DNA of 64,000 bases from Amphiura filiformis (lineage: Eukaryota; Echinodermata; Ophiuroidea; Amphilepidida; Amphiuridae): contig NW_027305511.1 in NCBI RefSeq assembly GCF_039555335.1, positions 328,501 to 392,500 on the forward strand, in the 5' to 3' direction. The notes beneath the pieces are model-generated. The model was not told where the DNA came from, did no database searches, and worked only from the letters and a program-made list of their open reading frames with translations. Both the position numbers and the translations under genes were made by a program. Positions 43,388 through 54,530 of this stretch are shown piece after piece (position 1 is the stretch's first letter; each line of letters begins with the position of its first letter).

Positions 43388-45367
43388 GGGAGTGTTCATA
43401 AATACTTTGGTGGGGGGGGCTGGAAAATATTTTTTTTCATGTCGAAAATCTTTTAACCCCCCCTCTTCGTGAACCCAAAACTTTTTGACCCCCCTCTTAT
43501 TGGACCTAAAACTTTTTTGACCCCCCTCATATTAGGTTCAAAACTATTTTGACCCCCCCCCCCCTCATTTTAATGTATCATTCTACATCAAAGGACAGTG
43601 GATTTATATTAATGATACTAAAATTTGTATTGATGATGCAATGAAATTGTACGTCCATGTCATTGATATAAAATATGTGAAATTGTGGACATGTTTTATC
43701 ATTTTGTAGAGTAGCTCATATAAGTAGCCTATGTTTTAAGTACCGTATTAAAAAACATCAATGGATGATTTGAATCATTCAGTGGCAGTGGAAGCATTGA
43801 AATTTAGGGGGGGGGGTCGGGTGACGAGCAAACGTTTTGTATTTTACACTATTTTTGGTCCATGATCGGGGTGAATTTGGGTGGAAAAGGGGCTCCTTGT
43901 CCCTTTTCTTTTCCTTCCAGATTTATCTTTCATTTTTTGACAGGGGAACTTTTTCTTTCATCTTTGTCATGGGGAACTTTCCCCCTTGCTCCCTTGGCTA
44001 CGCTACTGCCGAAATGCCCGCCGAAATGGTGTGTTTTGCTATTATTTGATGGACCAGTTCGCGTGATCGCGAAGCGCAAAATTGTGCAATTTTACCCTAT
44101 TTGGGCCCAAAACACGGACGCTTTTTGATGTGCTAAAAAAGTTGCATAGGGCAATTATTGTTTTTTTTTCTCTTACTAGGATTTTTAGGTGGATGTTCCC
44201 CATGGAAACAATTACGGGGATGTGTACCCTAGACTACCCTGTAGTCCACTTGCCCATTGTGCATACTCTGGATATTGTATTTAAGCTTAAAACTCTGATT
44301 TAATTAATGTATGCACAATTGATAGATTTTCACATCTGTTCTTTTCAGTCACCCTACTCCCTCTGTTTGTTAGCTTCCCAAATGGACTACTGACATTGGA
44401 TTGCGGTTTTCATGCTTAACACGGCGGTCTATGAGCTTCTATGGATGAGATTGTCGGAAATCTGGCCTACTAAAATTGGCCATGATGTAATGCATCTTTA
44501 AATGGATCTGGCTTGTGATTGGTCGCCCTGATCTCGTTATGGTTTAAATCCTCCGGGTACCTGTCATTACCATTAATAACTACATGGTACACAAGTATGT
44601 GGCCTACCCCGCCTTTGTGTTGTGTAATTGCATGAACGCGTCAATAAGTGCATGAACGCGTCTTGTATTTGCTTGCGGTTAAATTTGATTGATAAACAAG
44701 TATGATTGACAGTGTGAGTGTTAGGGACTTTGCCCATTCAAAATCCCGTTTAAAATCAAAAGTCCATAGTCTATGTGTACCCCGGTTCTCAAAGATTACT
44801 CTGCTTATATGATTATAATGCAACATGATTTAGTTGTGTATATCAGTGATAACAAATTAATAATCTGTAGGCCTACTGCATGAAACATTATTGTAAAAAT
44901 TGTCAACACTAAACAAGAACAAAGATATTGCACCTTTTTAGTGATTTAAAGAGCAGACCAGAAGGAACTGACACAAACTTCAAAATTAAGTTATAGACAA
45001 CAAGACAATTTTAACACTTCATACTTATATATCTTTGACTATTGAATGACTTGTCAAAATACTAATAGGACCTGATCAAATGTATACCCTTATCTGGAAT
45101 GAAATTTTGTTGTGGTTATATATGAACATTTGCTCGCGTAGCGCGCGAAAAAAATTGTAGGCTATTTTATATTTTTCGCTTCAGGACTAATGTTGCTAAA
45201 GTTTTTGCCCCCCCCCCCCCCTATATGTGCCCAACAACTTTTTAACCCCCCCTGTTCATACACCCAAAACTTTTTTAACCCCCCTATTCAGAACTCCTAA
45301 AATTTTATGACCCCCCCTACATATTTTCCAGCCCCCCCCCCCTACCAAAGTATTTATGAACGCTCCC
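43388..45367. mobile_element. PIF/Harbinger-like element, 1.98 kb, TAA duplication
   Basis: The ends GGGAGTGTTCATAAATACTT and complement are relatives of GGGACCGTTCACAAACACTT at 5116 and 52512. TAA flanks both ends (43385-43387, 45368-45370). The left arm of the giant inverted repeat preserves the uninterrupted target (GAGAGTACTTAAGGGAT near 34716). C-rich/G-rich subterminal tracts; the interior has no transposase that I can recognise and includes words of the dispersed repeat at 19630. Confidence 0.75.
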
Positions 45368-45505
45368 TAAGTACTCTCTTTAATTTACTCAAGGTTGTGT
45401 TTGTATAAATGAATTCAGTAATAGGTCCTATAAAAACAGCCTCGTGAAAAGGACATGTTGACATAAATTAATTGACTGTGTGGTGGTTATAGTATCATTA
45501 ACAGA

Positions 45506-45993
45506 TTCTATAGACGAATCTAACGAGCCAATTCATGGTTAGGATTTGGTCGGCCATCTTTGGGTAGCCGCTAGCACCGACCTGGTGTTTTGAGCGCCCC
45601 ATTTTACAAATAAAAGCCGCCTAACACCTAGAGAAGATGCAAGGACGAGGAGGGTTAATAGAATATAATATATACAATAGAGATAATTCCGTAGGTAATC
45701 CCGTCGCATCTATTCATACATAGTCCTTTTGTTCGTAAATACATCCATTTGTAGCGTTTGATATGGTGTAGTTAATCCGATTATTATGTCACTTCAACAG
45801 CGAATAGACCATGTAGAAGCTGTGTGTTTTGCCGAAGGGAACTATAGGGCCTATTGTGTTGTAAACTTTAATCATTCTTTTGTCTACCTGTGTTTTCGTG
45901 GAAGGTGTAAAACGGGTGATGGAATACAGTTTAAAATTTCCGCCAAGGCCGAATCATTTCACATTTTGGGTGCATTGTAGCCGACAGCTACCC
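45506..45993. other. Spacer between giant inverted repeat and MULE-like copy
   Basis: No gene recognised. GTAGTTAATCCGATTATTA near 45768 matches a fragment at 25630, so old dispersed repeats are present. Confidence 0.45.
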
Positions 45994-46285
45994 CCCGGGG
46001 GTCACCACATTGTGGCTAGTACACCATCCGCGATAATGAAAACGCGTAAAAAGGGTAGTTTTTCGTGGGTAGGGTAGGCACGATACGCACGTAACGTGTT
46101 TAGGGTGTCAAACACATGAAATATTGGAAAAAAGGGTAGCAAAATTGCAATGGCTATATACGCGGAAATGAAATTTAGGGTATCGTTTTAGCCATGGGTT
46201 AAATCCTTGTTTAGGGTGCTTTTCAAAAGTTGATCATCGCGGATGGTGTACAGGCCACAATGGGAGTGACCCCCCCCCCCCCGGG
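45994..46285. mobile_element. MULE-like MITE, copy 2
   Basis: Same ends and interior as 1762-2079 (ACACCATCCGCGATAATGAA, AAAAGGGTAGTTTTTCGTGG, TCGCGGATGGTGTACAGGCC). Flanking CAGCTACCC (45985-45993) and CGGCTACCC (46286-46294) match at 8 of 9 positions, fitting a slightly decayed 9-bp duplication. It lacks the ATGAAATTTGATGC stretch of copy 1. Confidence 0.75.
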
Positions 46286-46332
46286 CGGCTACCCAACTAA
46301 AGGCTGCTAGTCAGGTGTAGGGGTGCGTGGAG

Positions 46333-49300
46333 GGAGCACACCACTAAATCAATGCGCCATTTCCTACTAAGTTCCGGTAAAATACAGAAAGTTTTTGAGG
46401 TATTATGGGCTGCTCTTTGGACTAATAATCAGAAAGAGTAGCGAATTATAGCTTAAATAAAAGTGTAAAGCCTATGCATGAATTTTATTCACTAAAAAGT
46501 CGCATTTTATAATTATCGATAAAATAGGTCCGCGATTAAAATATTGGCAGAAACGGGTTTACAGTCATGAGAGCATGTCAAAAACAGTGAGGGCGCTGTT
46601 TAGCGGCTCCTACCGGGAAAACGAGGTGGAAGACTACCCATACATTGAAACATATGTTAAACTTTCATCGATTTGCAATCGACTGGTTATCATTAAAATT
46701 CTCAGAAAGCGCCGAAAAGGCCTCAAAACGAATAAATAAAACTGGTGTTTGTACACGTATTTCAATGGGACGATTATTTAGTGTTGTGCGCCCTTCGAAG
46801 GGCCTAGGAGTAAAACCGTGCTTTTCAGAGATTCAGCCCAAATTGAAATGGCTGTTGATTAAATTGCAGTTTTTTCGATTTAAATAGATGGTTTACATGT
46901 TAGTGAATATATTTAATGCATTTTAGATGCAAGTCGCGCTAATAGTATTCCCTCAGAGGCCTTCAAAGTTCAAGAAATTGCCACAAATTGTGTGAAAACA
47001 AGATTTGTTGGATTTAAAGCAATTTGGGCTTCAGGTGACAATTCGGTGCATGCCTTTTAAACTTTTAAAGCTGCCAAATCTTGGTTTTTTAGGGGCTGGG
47101 GGGGGGGGGGGAGATTGTTATAAAATCATTAACAGTAGACCCTTGCAATTATGAAACGTAATTTACTCTCATTTAAAACCGAATTTTATCAGAAAGACGG
47201 TCAAAAACTATCTAGAGAATTGGAATTCAATGCAAATTTAGAAGAATAAGCATGAATGGTCAAAATGTTGAAAATTTGCCTATTTTCGGAATCCACCATA
47301 GAACTTTGAAAGGCTAGTTCTCTTGATGTGAATGTCACAGGGCACTTAAATTTTGAGTGTTTTACTCAAAACAATTTATATTTCAAGAAAAAGAGAAAAG
47401 AACTCAATTTTATGAACATCAGAAAACCCTTGAAGGGCCTAGGAGTAAAACCGTGCTTTTCAGAGATTCAGCCCAAATTGAAATGGCTGTTGATTAAATT
47501 GCAGTTTTTTCGATTTAAATAGATGGTTTACATGTTAGTGAATATATTTAATGCATTTTAGATGCAAGTCGCGCTAATAGTATTCCCTCAGAGGCCTTCA
47601 AAGTTCAAGAAATTGCCATAAATTGTGTGAAAACAAGATTTGTTGGATTTAAAGCAATTTGGGCTTCAGGTGACAATTCGGTGCATGCCTGTTAAACTTT
47701 TAAAGCTGCCAAATCTTGGTTTTGTAGGGGCGGGGGGGTTGATTGTTATAAAATCATTAACAGTAGACCCTTGCAATTATGAAACGTAATTTACTCTCAT
47801 TTAAAACCGAATTTTATCAGAAAGACGGTCAAAAACTATCTAGAGAATTGGAATTCAATGCAAATTTAGAAGAATAAGCATGAATGGTCAAAATGTTGAA
47901 AATTTGCCTATTTTCGAATCCACCATAGAACTTTGAAAGGCTAGTTCTCTTGATGTGAATGTCACAGGGCACTTAAATTTTGAGTGTTTTACTCAAAACA
48001 TTTTATATTTCAATAAAAAGATAAAAGAACTCAATTTTATACATCAGAAAACCCTTGAAGGAGCACACCACTAAATCAATGCGCCATTTGTGCAACCCTA
48101 CTAAGTTCCGGTAAAATACAGAAAGTTTTTGAGGTATTATGGGCTGCTCTTTGGACTAATAATCAGAAAGAGTAGCGAATTATAGCTTAAATAAAAGTGT
48201 AAAGCCTATGCATGAATTTTATTCACTAAAAAAGTCGCATTTTTATAATTATCGATAAAATAGGTCCGCGATTAAAATATTGGCAGAAACGGGTTTACAG
48301 TCATGAGAGCATGTCAAAAACAGTGAGGGCGCTGTTTAGCGGCTCCTACCGGGAAAACGAGGTGGAAGACTACCCATACATTGAAACATATGTTAAACTT
48401 TCATCGATTTGCAATCGACTGGTTATCATTAAAATTCTCAGAAAGCGCCGAAAAGGCCTCAAAACGAATAAATAAAACTGGTGTTTGTACACGTATTTCA
48501 ATGGGACGATTATTTAGTGTTGTGCGCCCTTCGAAGGGCCTAGGAGTAAAAACCGTGCTTTTCAGAGATTCAGCCCAAATTGAAATGGCTGTTGATTAAA
48601 TTGCAGTTTTTTCGATTTAAATAGATGGTTTACATGTTAGTGAATATATTTAATGCATTTTAGATGCAAGTCGCGCTAATAGTATTCCCTCAGAGGCCTT
48701 CAAAGTTCAAGAAATTGCCACAAATTGTGTGAAAACAAGATTTGTTGGATTTAAAGCAATTTGGGCTTCAGGTGACAATTCGGTGCATGCCTTTTAAACT
48801 TTTAAAGCTGCCAAATCTTGGTTTTGTAGGGGCGGGGGGGTGATTGTTATAAAATCATTAACAGTAGACCCTTGCAATTATGAAACGTAATTTACTCTCA
48901 TTTAAAACCGAATTTTATCAGAAAGACGGTCAAAAACTATCTAGAGAATTGGAATTCAATGCAAATTTAGAAGAATAAGCATGAATGGTCAAAATGTTGA
49001 AAATTTGCCTATTTTCGGAATCCACCATAGAACTTTGAAAGGCTAGTTCTCTTGATGTGAATGTCACAGGGCACTTAAATTTTGAGTGTTTTACTCAAAA
49101 CAATTTATATTTCAAGAAAAAGATAAAAGAACTCAATTTTATGAACATCAGAAAACCCTTGAAGGGCCTAGGAGTAAAACCGTGCTTTTCAGAGATTCAG
49201 CCCAAATTGAAATGGCTGTTGATTAAATTGCAGTTTTTTCGATTTAAATAGATGGTTTACATGTTAGTGAATATATTTAATGCATTTTAGATGCAAGTCG

Positions 49301-51707
49301 CGCTAATAGTATTCCCTCAGAGGCCTTCAAAGTTCAAGAAATTGCCATAAATTGTGTGAAAACAAGATTTGTTGGATTTAAAGCAATTTGGGCTTCAGGT
49401 GACAATTCGGTGCATGCCTTTTAAACTTTTAAAGCTGCCAAATCTTGGTTTTGTAGGGGCGGGGGGGGGGTTGATTGTTATAAAATCATTAACAGTAGAC
49501 CCTTGCAATTATGAAACGTAATTTACTCTCATTTAAAACCGAATTTTATCAGAAAGACGGTCAAAAACTATCTAGAGAATTGGAATTCAATGCAAATTTA
49601 GAAGAATAAGCATGAATGGTCAAAATGTTGAAAATTTGCCTATTTTCGGAATCCACCATAGAACTTTGAAAGGCTAGTTCTCTTGATGTGAATGTCACAG
49701 GGCACTTAAATTTTGAGTGTTTTACTCAAAACATTTTATATTTCAAGAAAAAGATAAAAGAACTCAATTTTATACATCAGAAAACCCTTGAAGGGAGCAC
49801 ACCACTAAATCAATGCGCCATTTGTGCAACCCTACTAAGTTCCGGTAAAATACAGAAAGTTTTTGAGGTATTATGGGCTGCTCTTTGGACTAATAATCAG
49901 AAAGAGTAGCGAATTATAGCTTAAATAAAAGTGTAAAGCCTATGCATGAATTTGAATCACTAAAAAAGTCGCATTTTTATAATTATCGATAAAATAGGTC
50001 CGCGTATTAAAAAATGGGCAGAAACGGGTTTACAGTCATGAGAGCATGTCAAAAACAGTGAGGGCGCTGTTTAGCGGCTCCTACCGGGAAAACGAGGTGG
50101 AAGACTACCCATACATTGAAACATATGTTAAACTTTCATCGATTTGCAATCGACTGGTTATCATTAAAATTCTCAGAAAGCGCCGAAAAGGCCTCAAAAC
50201 GAATAAATAAAACTGGTGTTTTTACACGTATTTCAATGGGACGATTATTTAGTGGTGTGCGCCCTTCGAAGGGCCTAGGAGTAAAACCGTGCTTTTCAGA
50301 GATTCAGCCCAAATTGAAATGGCTGTTGATTAAATTGCAGTTTTTTCGATTTAAATAGATGGTTTACATGTTAGTGAATATATTTAATGCATTTTAGATG
50401 CAAGTCGCGCTAATAGTATTCCCTCAGAGGCCTTCAAAGTTCAAGAAATTGCCACAAATTGTGTGAAAACAAGATTTGTTGGATTTAAAGCAATTTGGGC
50501 TTCAGGTGACAATTCGGTGCATGCCTTTTAAACTTTTAAAGCTGCCAAATCTTGGTTTTGTATGGGCGAGGGGGGGGGGTGATTGTTATAAAATCATTAA
50601 CAGTAGACCCTTGCAATTATGAAACGTAATTTACTCTCATTTAAAACCGAATTTTATCAGAAAGACGGTCAAAAACTATCTAGAGAATTGGAATTCAATG
50701 CAAATTTAGAAGAATAAGCATGAATGGTCAAAATGTTGAAAATTTGCCTATTTTCGGAATCCACCATAGAACTTTGAAAGGCTAGTTCTCTTGATGTGAA
50801 TGTCACAGGGCACTTAAATTTTGAGTGTTTTACTCAAAACATTTTATATTTCAAGAAAAAGATAAAAGAACTCAATTTTATGAACATCAGAAAACCCTTA
50901 AAGGGCCTAGGAGTAAAACCGTGCTTTTCAGAGATTCAACCCAAATTGAAATGGCTGTTGATTAAATTGCAGTTTTTTCGATTTAAATAGATGGTTTACA
51001 TGTTAGTGAATATATTTAATGCATTTTAGATGCAAGTCGCGCTAATAGTATTCCCTCAGAGGCCTTCAAAGTTCAAGAAATTGCCACAAATTGTGTGAAA
51101 ACAAGATTTGTTGGATTTAAAGCAATTTGGGCTTCAGGTGACAATTCGGTGCATGCCTTTTAAACTTTTAAAGCTGCCAAATCTTGGTTTTGTATGGGCG
51201 GGGGGGGTGATTGTTATAAAATCATTAACAGTAGACCCTTGCAATTATGAAACGTAATTTACTCTCATTTAAAACCGAATTTTATCAGAAAGACGGTCAA
51301 AAACTATCTAGAGAATTGGAATTCAATGCAAATTTAGAAGAATAAGCATGAATGGTCAAAATGTTGAAAATGTGCCTATTTTCGGAATCCACCATAGAAC
51401 TTTGAAAGGCTAGTTCTCTTGATGTGAATGTCACAGGGCACTTAAATTTTGAGTGTTTTACTCAAAACATTTTATATTTCAAGAAAAAGATAAAAGAACT
51501 CAATTTTATGAACATCAGAAAACCCTTGAAGGGCCTAGGAGTAAAACCGTGCTTTTCAGAGATTCAGCCCAAATTGAAATGGCTGTTGATTAAATTGCAG
51601 TTTTTTCGATTTAAATAGATGGTTTACATGTTAGTGAATATATTTAATGCATTTTAGATGCAAGTCGCGCTAATAGTATTCCCTCAGAGGCCTTCAAAGT
51701 TCAAGAA
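46333..51707. repeat. Higher-order tandem array, A-B-B repeated three times plus partial B
   Basis: A units (about 467-477 bp, starting GGAGCACACCACTAAATCAA) lie at 46333, 48060 and 49794. B units (about 625-635 bp, starting GGGCCTAGGAGTAAAACCGT) lie at 46800, 47435, 48536, 49164, 50271, 50903 and 51531 (cut at about 51707). The A-B-B period is 1727-1734 bp. Copies look nearly identical except for a poly-G tract in B that varies from 7 to about 14 G. Junctions share CCTTCGAAGGG or CCTTGAAGGG. Recurring short open frames are shadows of the repeat. Recent amplification is inferred. Confidence 0.95.
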
Positions 51708-51863
51708 AAACATAAAAACAAGGTAACATTGCCTGTTTTATTAATCTTAAAGGACAGGTTGTTCATCATAACAATCTCTTGTGGGCATATCTTCTTTAGT
51801 TTTTATGCAAATAAGCTAAACGTCCTTAATGGTCCCATATTACCTGCAGGTACCCTATCTTTG

Positions 51864-52012
51864 CTAAACGAATTAATCTGCAAGAAATATTTTGTACAAT
51901 AAACATTATGTAGCCAGAGGTTTCCAGTGATATAAAAATCTCAACTTTTTTTGATTTTAGTGGGGGGAATGACTAGCTGTGGATCACGAAGTGCCCCTTT
52001 AAGTATCCCACT
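51864..52012. repeat. Inverted fragment of the ATTTCGTGATCCACAG family
   Basis: Complement of the left half of 52955-53288 (AACGAATTAATCTGCAAGAA, CCAGAGGTTTCCAGTGATAT, GTGGATCACGAAGTGCCCCT). Confidence 0.7.
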
Positions 52013-52511
52013 TACCACATCTTATGATCTTACTCTAAAGCCTATTAATTAATGATTTTTGTTTGACAAATCCAAAAAATATCACTGACTTCCCAGCAAA
52101 CACAAAAACGTTTTAAGTAAGTTATATTTTGGCTTTTGGTTTAGGTAAAAACGTTTTAATAACATTAAAATGTCGGGTTATTATAAAGGTCATGAAAACG
52201 TTTTAAAACGTTTTGTATGAAAACACACTACAACAATATTTTTAAAATGTTTTCAAAATTTTATTGTAAACTATTTTGCAAACATTTTTTGCCAAACATT
52301 TTGTCAACACTTAAATAACATTATGTTAAAATATTTGCACGCACTAAACACAGAAATGTTCTTAACATGTTTTTTTTTTTTTCAAAACGTTTTAATAACA
52401 TTTAAATGTCGGGTTGTTTGAAGGTCATGAAAACGTTTTTAAAACGTTATAGCAAATATTTTAGTCAAACATTGTAAATATTTTTTCAACCCTAAAATAA
52501 CATCCTGTTTA

Positions 52512-52784
52512 GGGACCGTTCACAAACACTTGTAAGGGGGGGGGGGGGCCTGATGCCAAAAAAAATGTATCGCGAAATTTTTCGGGGCCCCCCTTTACAG
52601 ACCTCGAAAATTTCAGGGCCCCCTTTTTGACATGAAAATTATGGGTCAACCCCATAGAAAAGCATATAAACTCAATTTTTCCAGGAAAATTTGTGGTCAT
52701 TTTTTCAGGCCCCCTTAGGAGGGTCAAAATTTTCAGGGCCCCCTTTTGCATCAGGCCCCCTTACAAGTGTTTGTGAACGGTCCC
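52512..52784. mobile_element. PIF/Harbinger-like MITE with TTA duplication, copy 2
   Basis: GGGACCGTTCACAAACACTT ends with TTA at 52509-52511 and 52785-52787. Same G/C-rich interior as 5116-5346. Confidence 0.8.
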
Positions 52785-52954
52785 TTAGAATGTTTTGTAT
52801 CAAGTTTTCAAAAATGTTTTTGGAATGTTATTAAAACGTTTCTATACCCTTTATATAACCCGACATTTAAACGTTTTCTGTAAAACATTTTGTGTTTCCT
52901 GAACAGTAGATTATCAAAAAATGTTTTTGAATGTTATGAAAACGTTTTATACCC

Positions 52955-53288
52955 ATTTCGTGATCCACAGCCTCATCCCCCACTTTTCTCAAAAAAGTTG
53001 AGATTTTTATATCACTGGAAACCTCTGGCTACATAATGTTTATGTACAAAATATTTCTTGCAGATTAATTCGTTTAGCAAAGATATCGTGAAATTTGAAT
53101 TTCATTCTGGTGCACCAGAACGAAATTACAACGCATTGTCTATGGAGCAGTGTAATATACATAATCATGCATAACTCGCGAACGCAAAATCGGAATCAAC
53201 TGAAATTTTGGGAATAGGTTTTTTTCGTGGATATCTGATGAAAAATGACATAAATAGAGGATGCTAGGATCACGAAATACTCCTTTAA
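52955..53288. mobile_element. Non-autonomous element, ATTTCGTGATCC ends, possible 7-bp duplication
   Basis: TATACCC occurs directly before the left end (52948-52954) and directly after the right end (53289-53295). The ends ATTTCGTGATCC and GGATCACGAAAT mirror; the right end carries about 10 further bases (ACTCCTTTAA). Fragments occur at 25676, 32555 and 51864. It interrupts the CCCAGCAAACAC element. Confidence 0.65.
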
Positions 53289-53381
53289 TATACCCTTTAT
53301 ATAACCCGACATTTACACGTTTTCTGACAACCTTTTTTAATCTTTTGCGAATGATGTCGAAAACGTTTTGTGTTTGCTGTG

Positions 53382-54526
53382 TAAGCTCACTCCTCGGAAT
53401 CAAAGTTTGCTTTAGCAGTGGTCATAGGATAAGGCCTATTTGCTATTAGTGTGAAATTCAGAGACGATCAATTAGGCCTTACCTCACCTGGTGAGGATTA
53501 GATTAGCTCATAGGCCTACCATAAATCAAGGCTTTCAAACTACGTTGGTAATTGATCACTTCACTTCTAGGCCTACTTCTGCTTATTTTTATTACACGTG
53601 ATTTGCAATTGTTGACAGTTTTCCGGGACAGTTTTCCATATCAGATTCTCCACCACTGGTTATAAATGAAAATCTGGGGAATAACTGAAGGAAAGGCAGA
53701 GTAGAAAAAAAAAGGGGGGTGCTACGGTCATTGGGTGTAGGCCTCGTTGATTTAATTTTTCTTTAAAGCTGTAGGCCCTAAATTGCGTTTGATAAAGGCC
53801 TTGGAATTTATTTTTTCCTTCCTTTTTTTCAATTCAATTTATTTAGGCCTATTGATTTTTTTAAACAAAACAAAACAAGTCAGGGTCGGGCCATCTTTTA
53901 GCGTCTGTCGGGTTTCGCCAAGCAAAACGTATTTTTTTAGGTCTTAGTCCATGATTTACTGGTGTGCGCCCGTGTCTTAATTGGTGACGAGCTGAAAATA
54001 GACAAACTTAATTGGCAATGGCAATGCAATAAGCTTACAGGTATTTTGTTTCGTTATCTGTGGAGTAATTAATCTTCGTGATAAAACCGACTCAGTACAG
54101 AGAGAGGGCAAAGGTATATGTGGGCCTTTTTATTCCTGTGTCAAATAGCCTGGAGTTTGTTGAGGCCAAAGCGAGGGCCAAAGGTTTTAAATTTGGTAAG
54201 CTTCACTCACTGACGTCAAACAAGCTTACCAAAAAGCCAAGTTTTATGATTTACTTCTTTCCACATGACATGATTCATGCCTACTTTCTGACAACAGACT
54301 CACTTTAATAGTAGTGACATAAATGAATTGGGCATCAATAAGAAGATTTGTAAACCAGGCAGAGAGAATAGCCAGGGTATACTACAAAGGTAAACTATAT
54401 TTATACAAAGTTAATTTTTTATTACTTCCATGGTCTGTGCTGTGCACTGAGCGTACACGAGCGTAAACACAGAGGTAATAAACAGTCATGCTGATTGGCT
54501 AATCAACGGTCTTGATAATAAGATGG
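53382..54526. other. Intergenic sequence
   Basis: No gene recognised. AGGCCTA words are frequent. A 76-codon open frame at 54078-54308 has no recognisable family. Confidence 0.5.
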
Positions 54527-54530
54527 TTAA

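Larger units (their letters stand above)
34595..45505. repeat. Giant inverted repeat, arms about 1.7-2.2 kb around a 5 kb centre
   Basis: The left arm is about 34595-36249, the right arm about 41287-45505 in inverse orientation (including a 1980-bp later insertion and about 450 bp of extra sequence near 42130-42650). Shared words include CACAGTCAATTAATTTATGTC, GTTAACTTCATGTACAACAT, AATGAACGTTCATTGACTGT and TTCCTTTTTAAAGGAATTTT at the inner ends. Arm similarity looks high by eye. The central 36250-41286 contains receptor exon 1, a truncated retroelement, a SINE and two smaller elements. It could be two element copies in opposite orientation, a long-TIR transposon, or an inverted duplication. 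Confidence 0.8.
52092..53381. mobile_element. AAAACGTTTT-rich element, copy 2, with two nested insertions
   Basis: The left end CCCAGCAAACACAAAAACGT and right end ACGTTTTGTGTTTGCTG are mirrored. The body is made of repeated AAAACGTTTT and AATGTCGGGTT/AACCCGACATT words. It is interrupted by the TTA-flanked MITE 52512-52784 and by the element 52955-53288. Confidence 0.75.

Noticed and set aside
46645-51618. Repeated small protein genes of 64-80 residues
   Set aside because: The open frames are copies of a tandem DNA repeat and change frame or stop between copies; no known domain.
54078-54308. 76-codon ORF as an independent gene
   Set aside because: No recognisable domain, start context or neighbouring exons.
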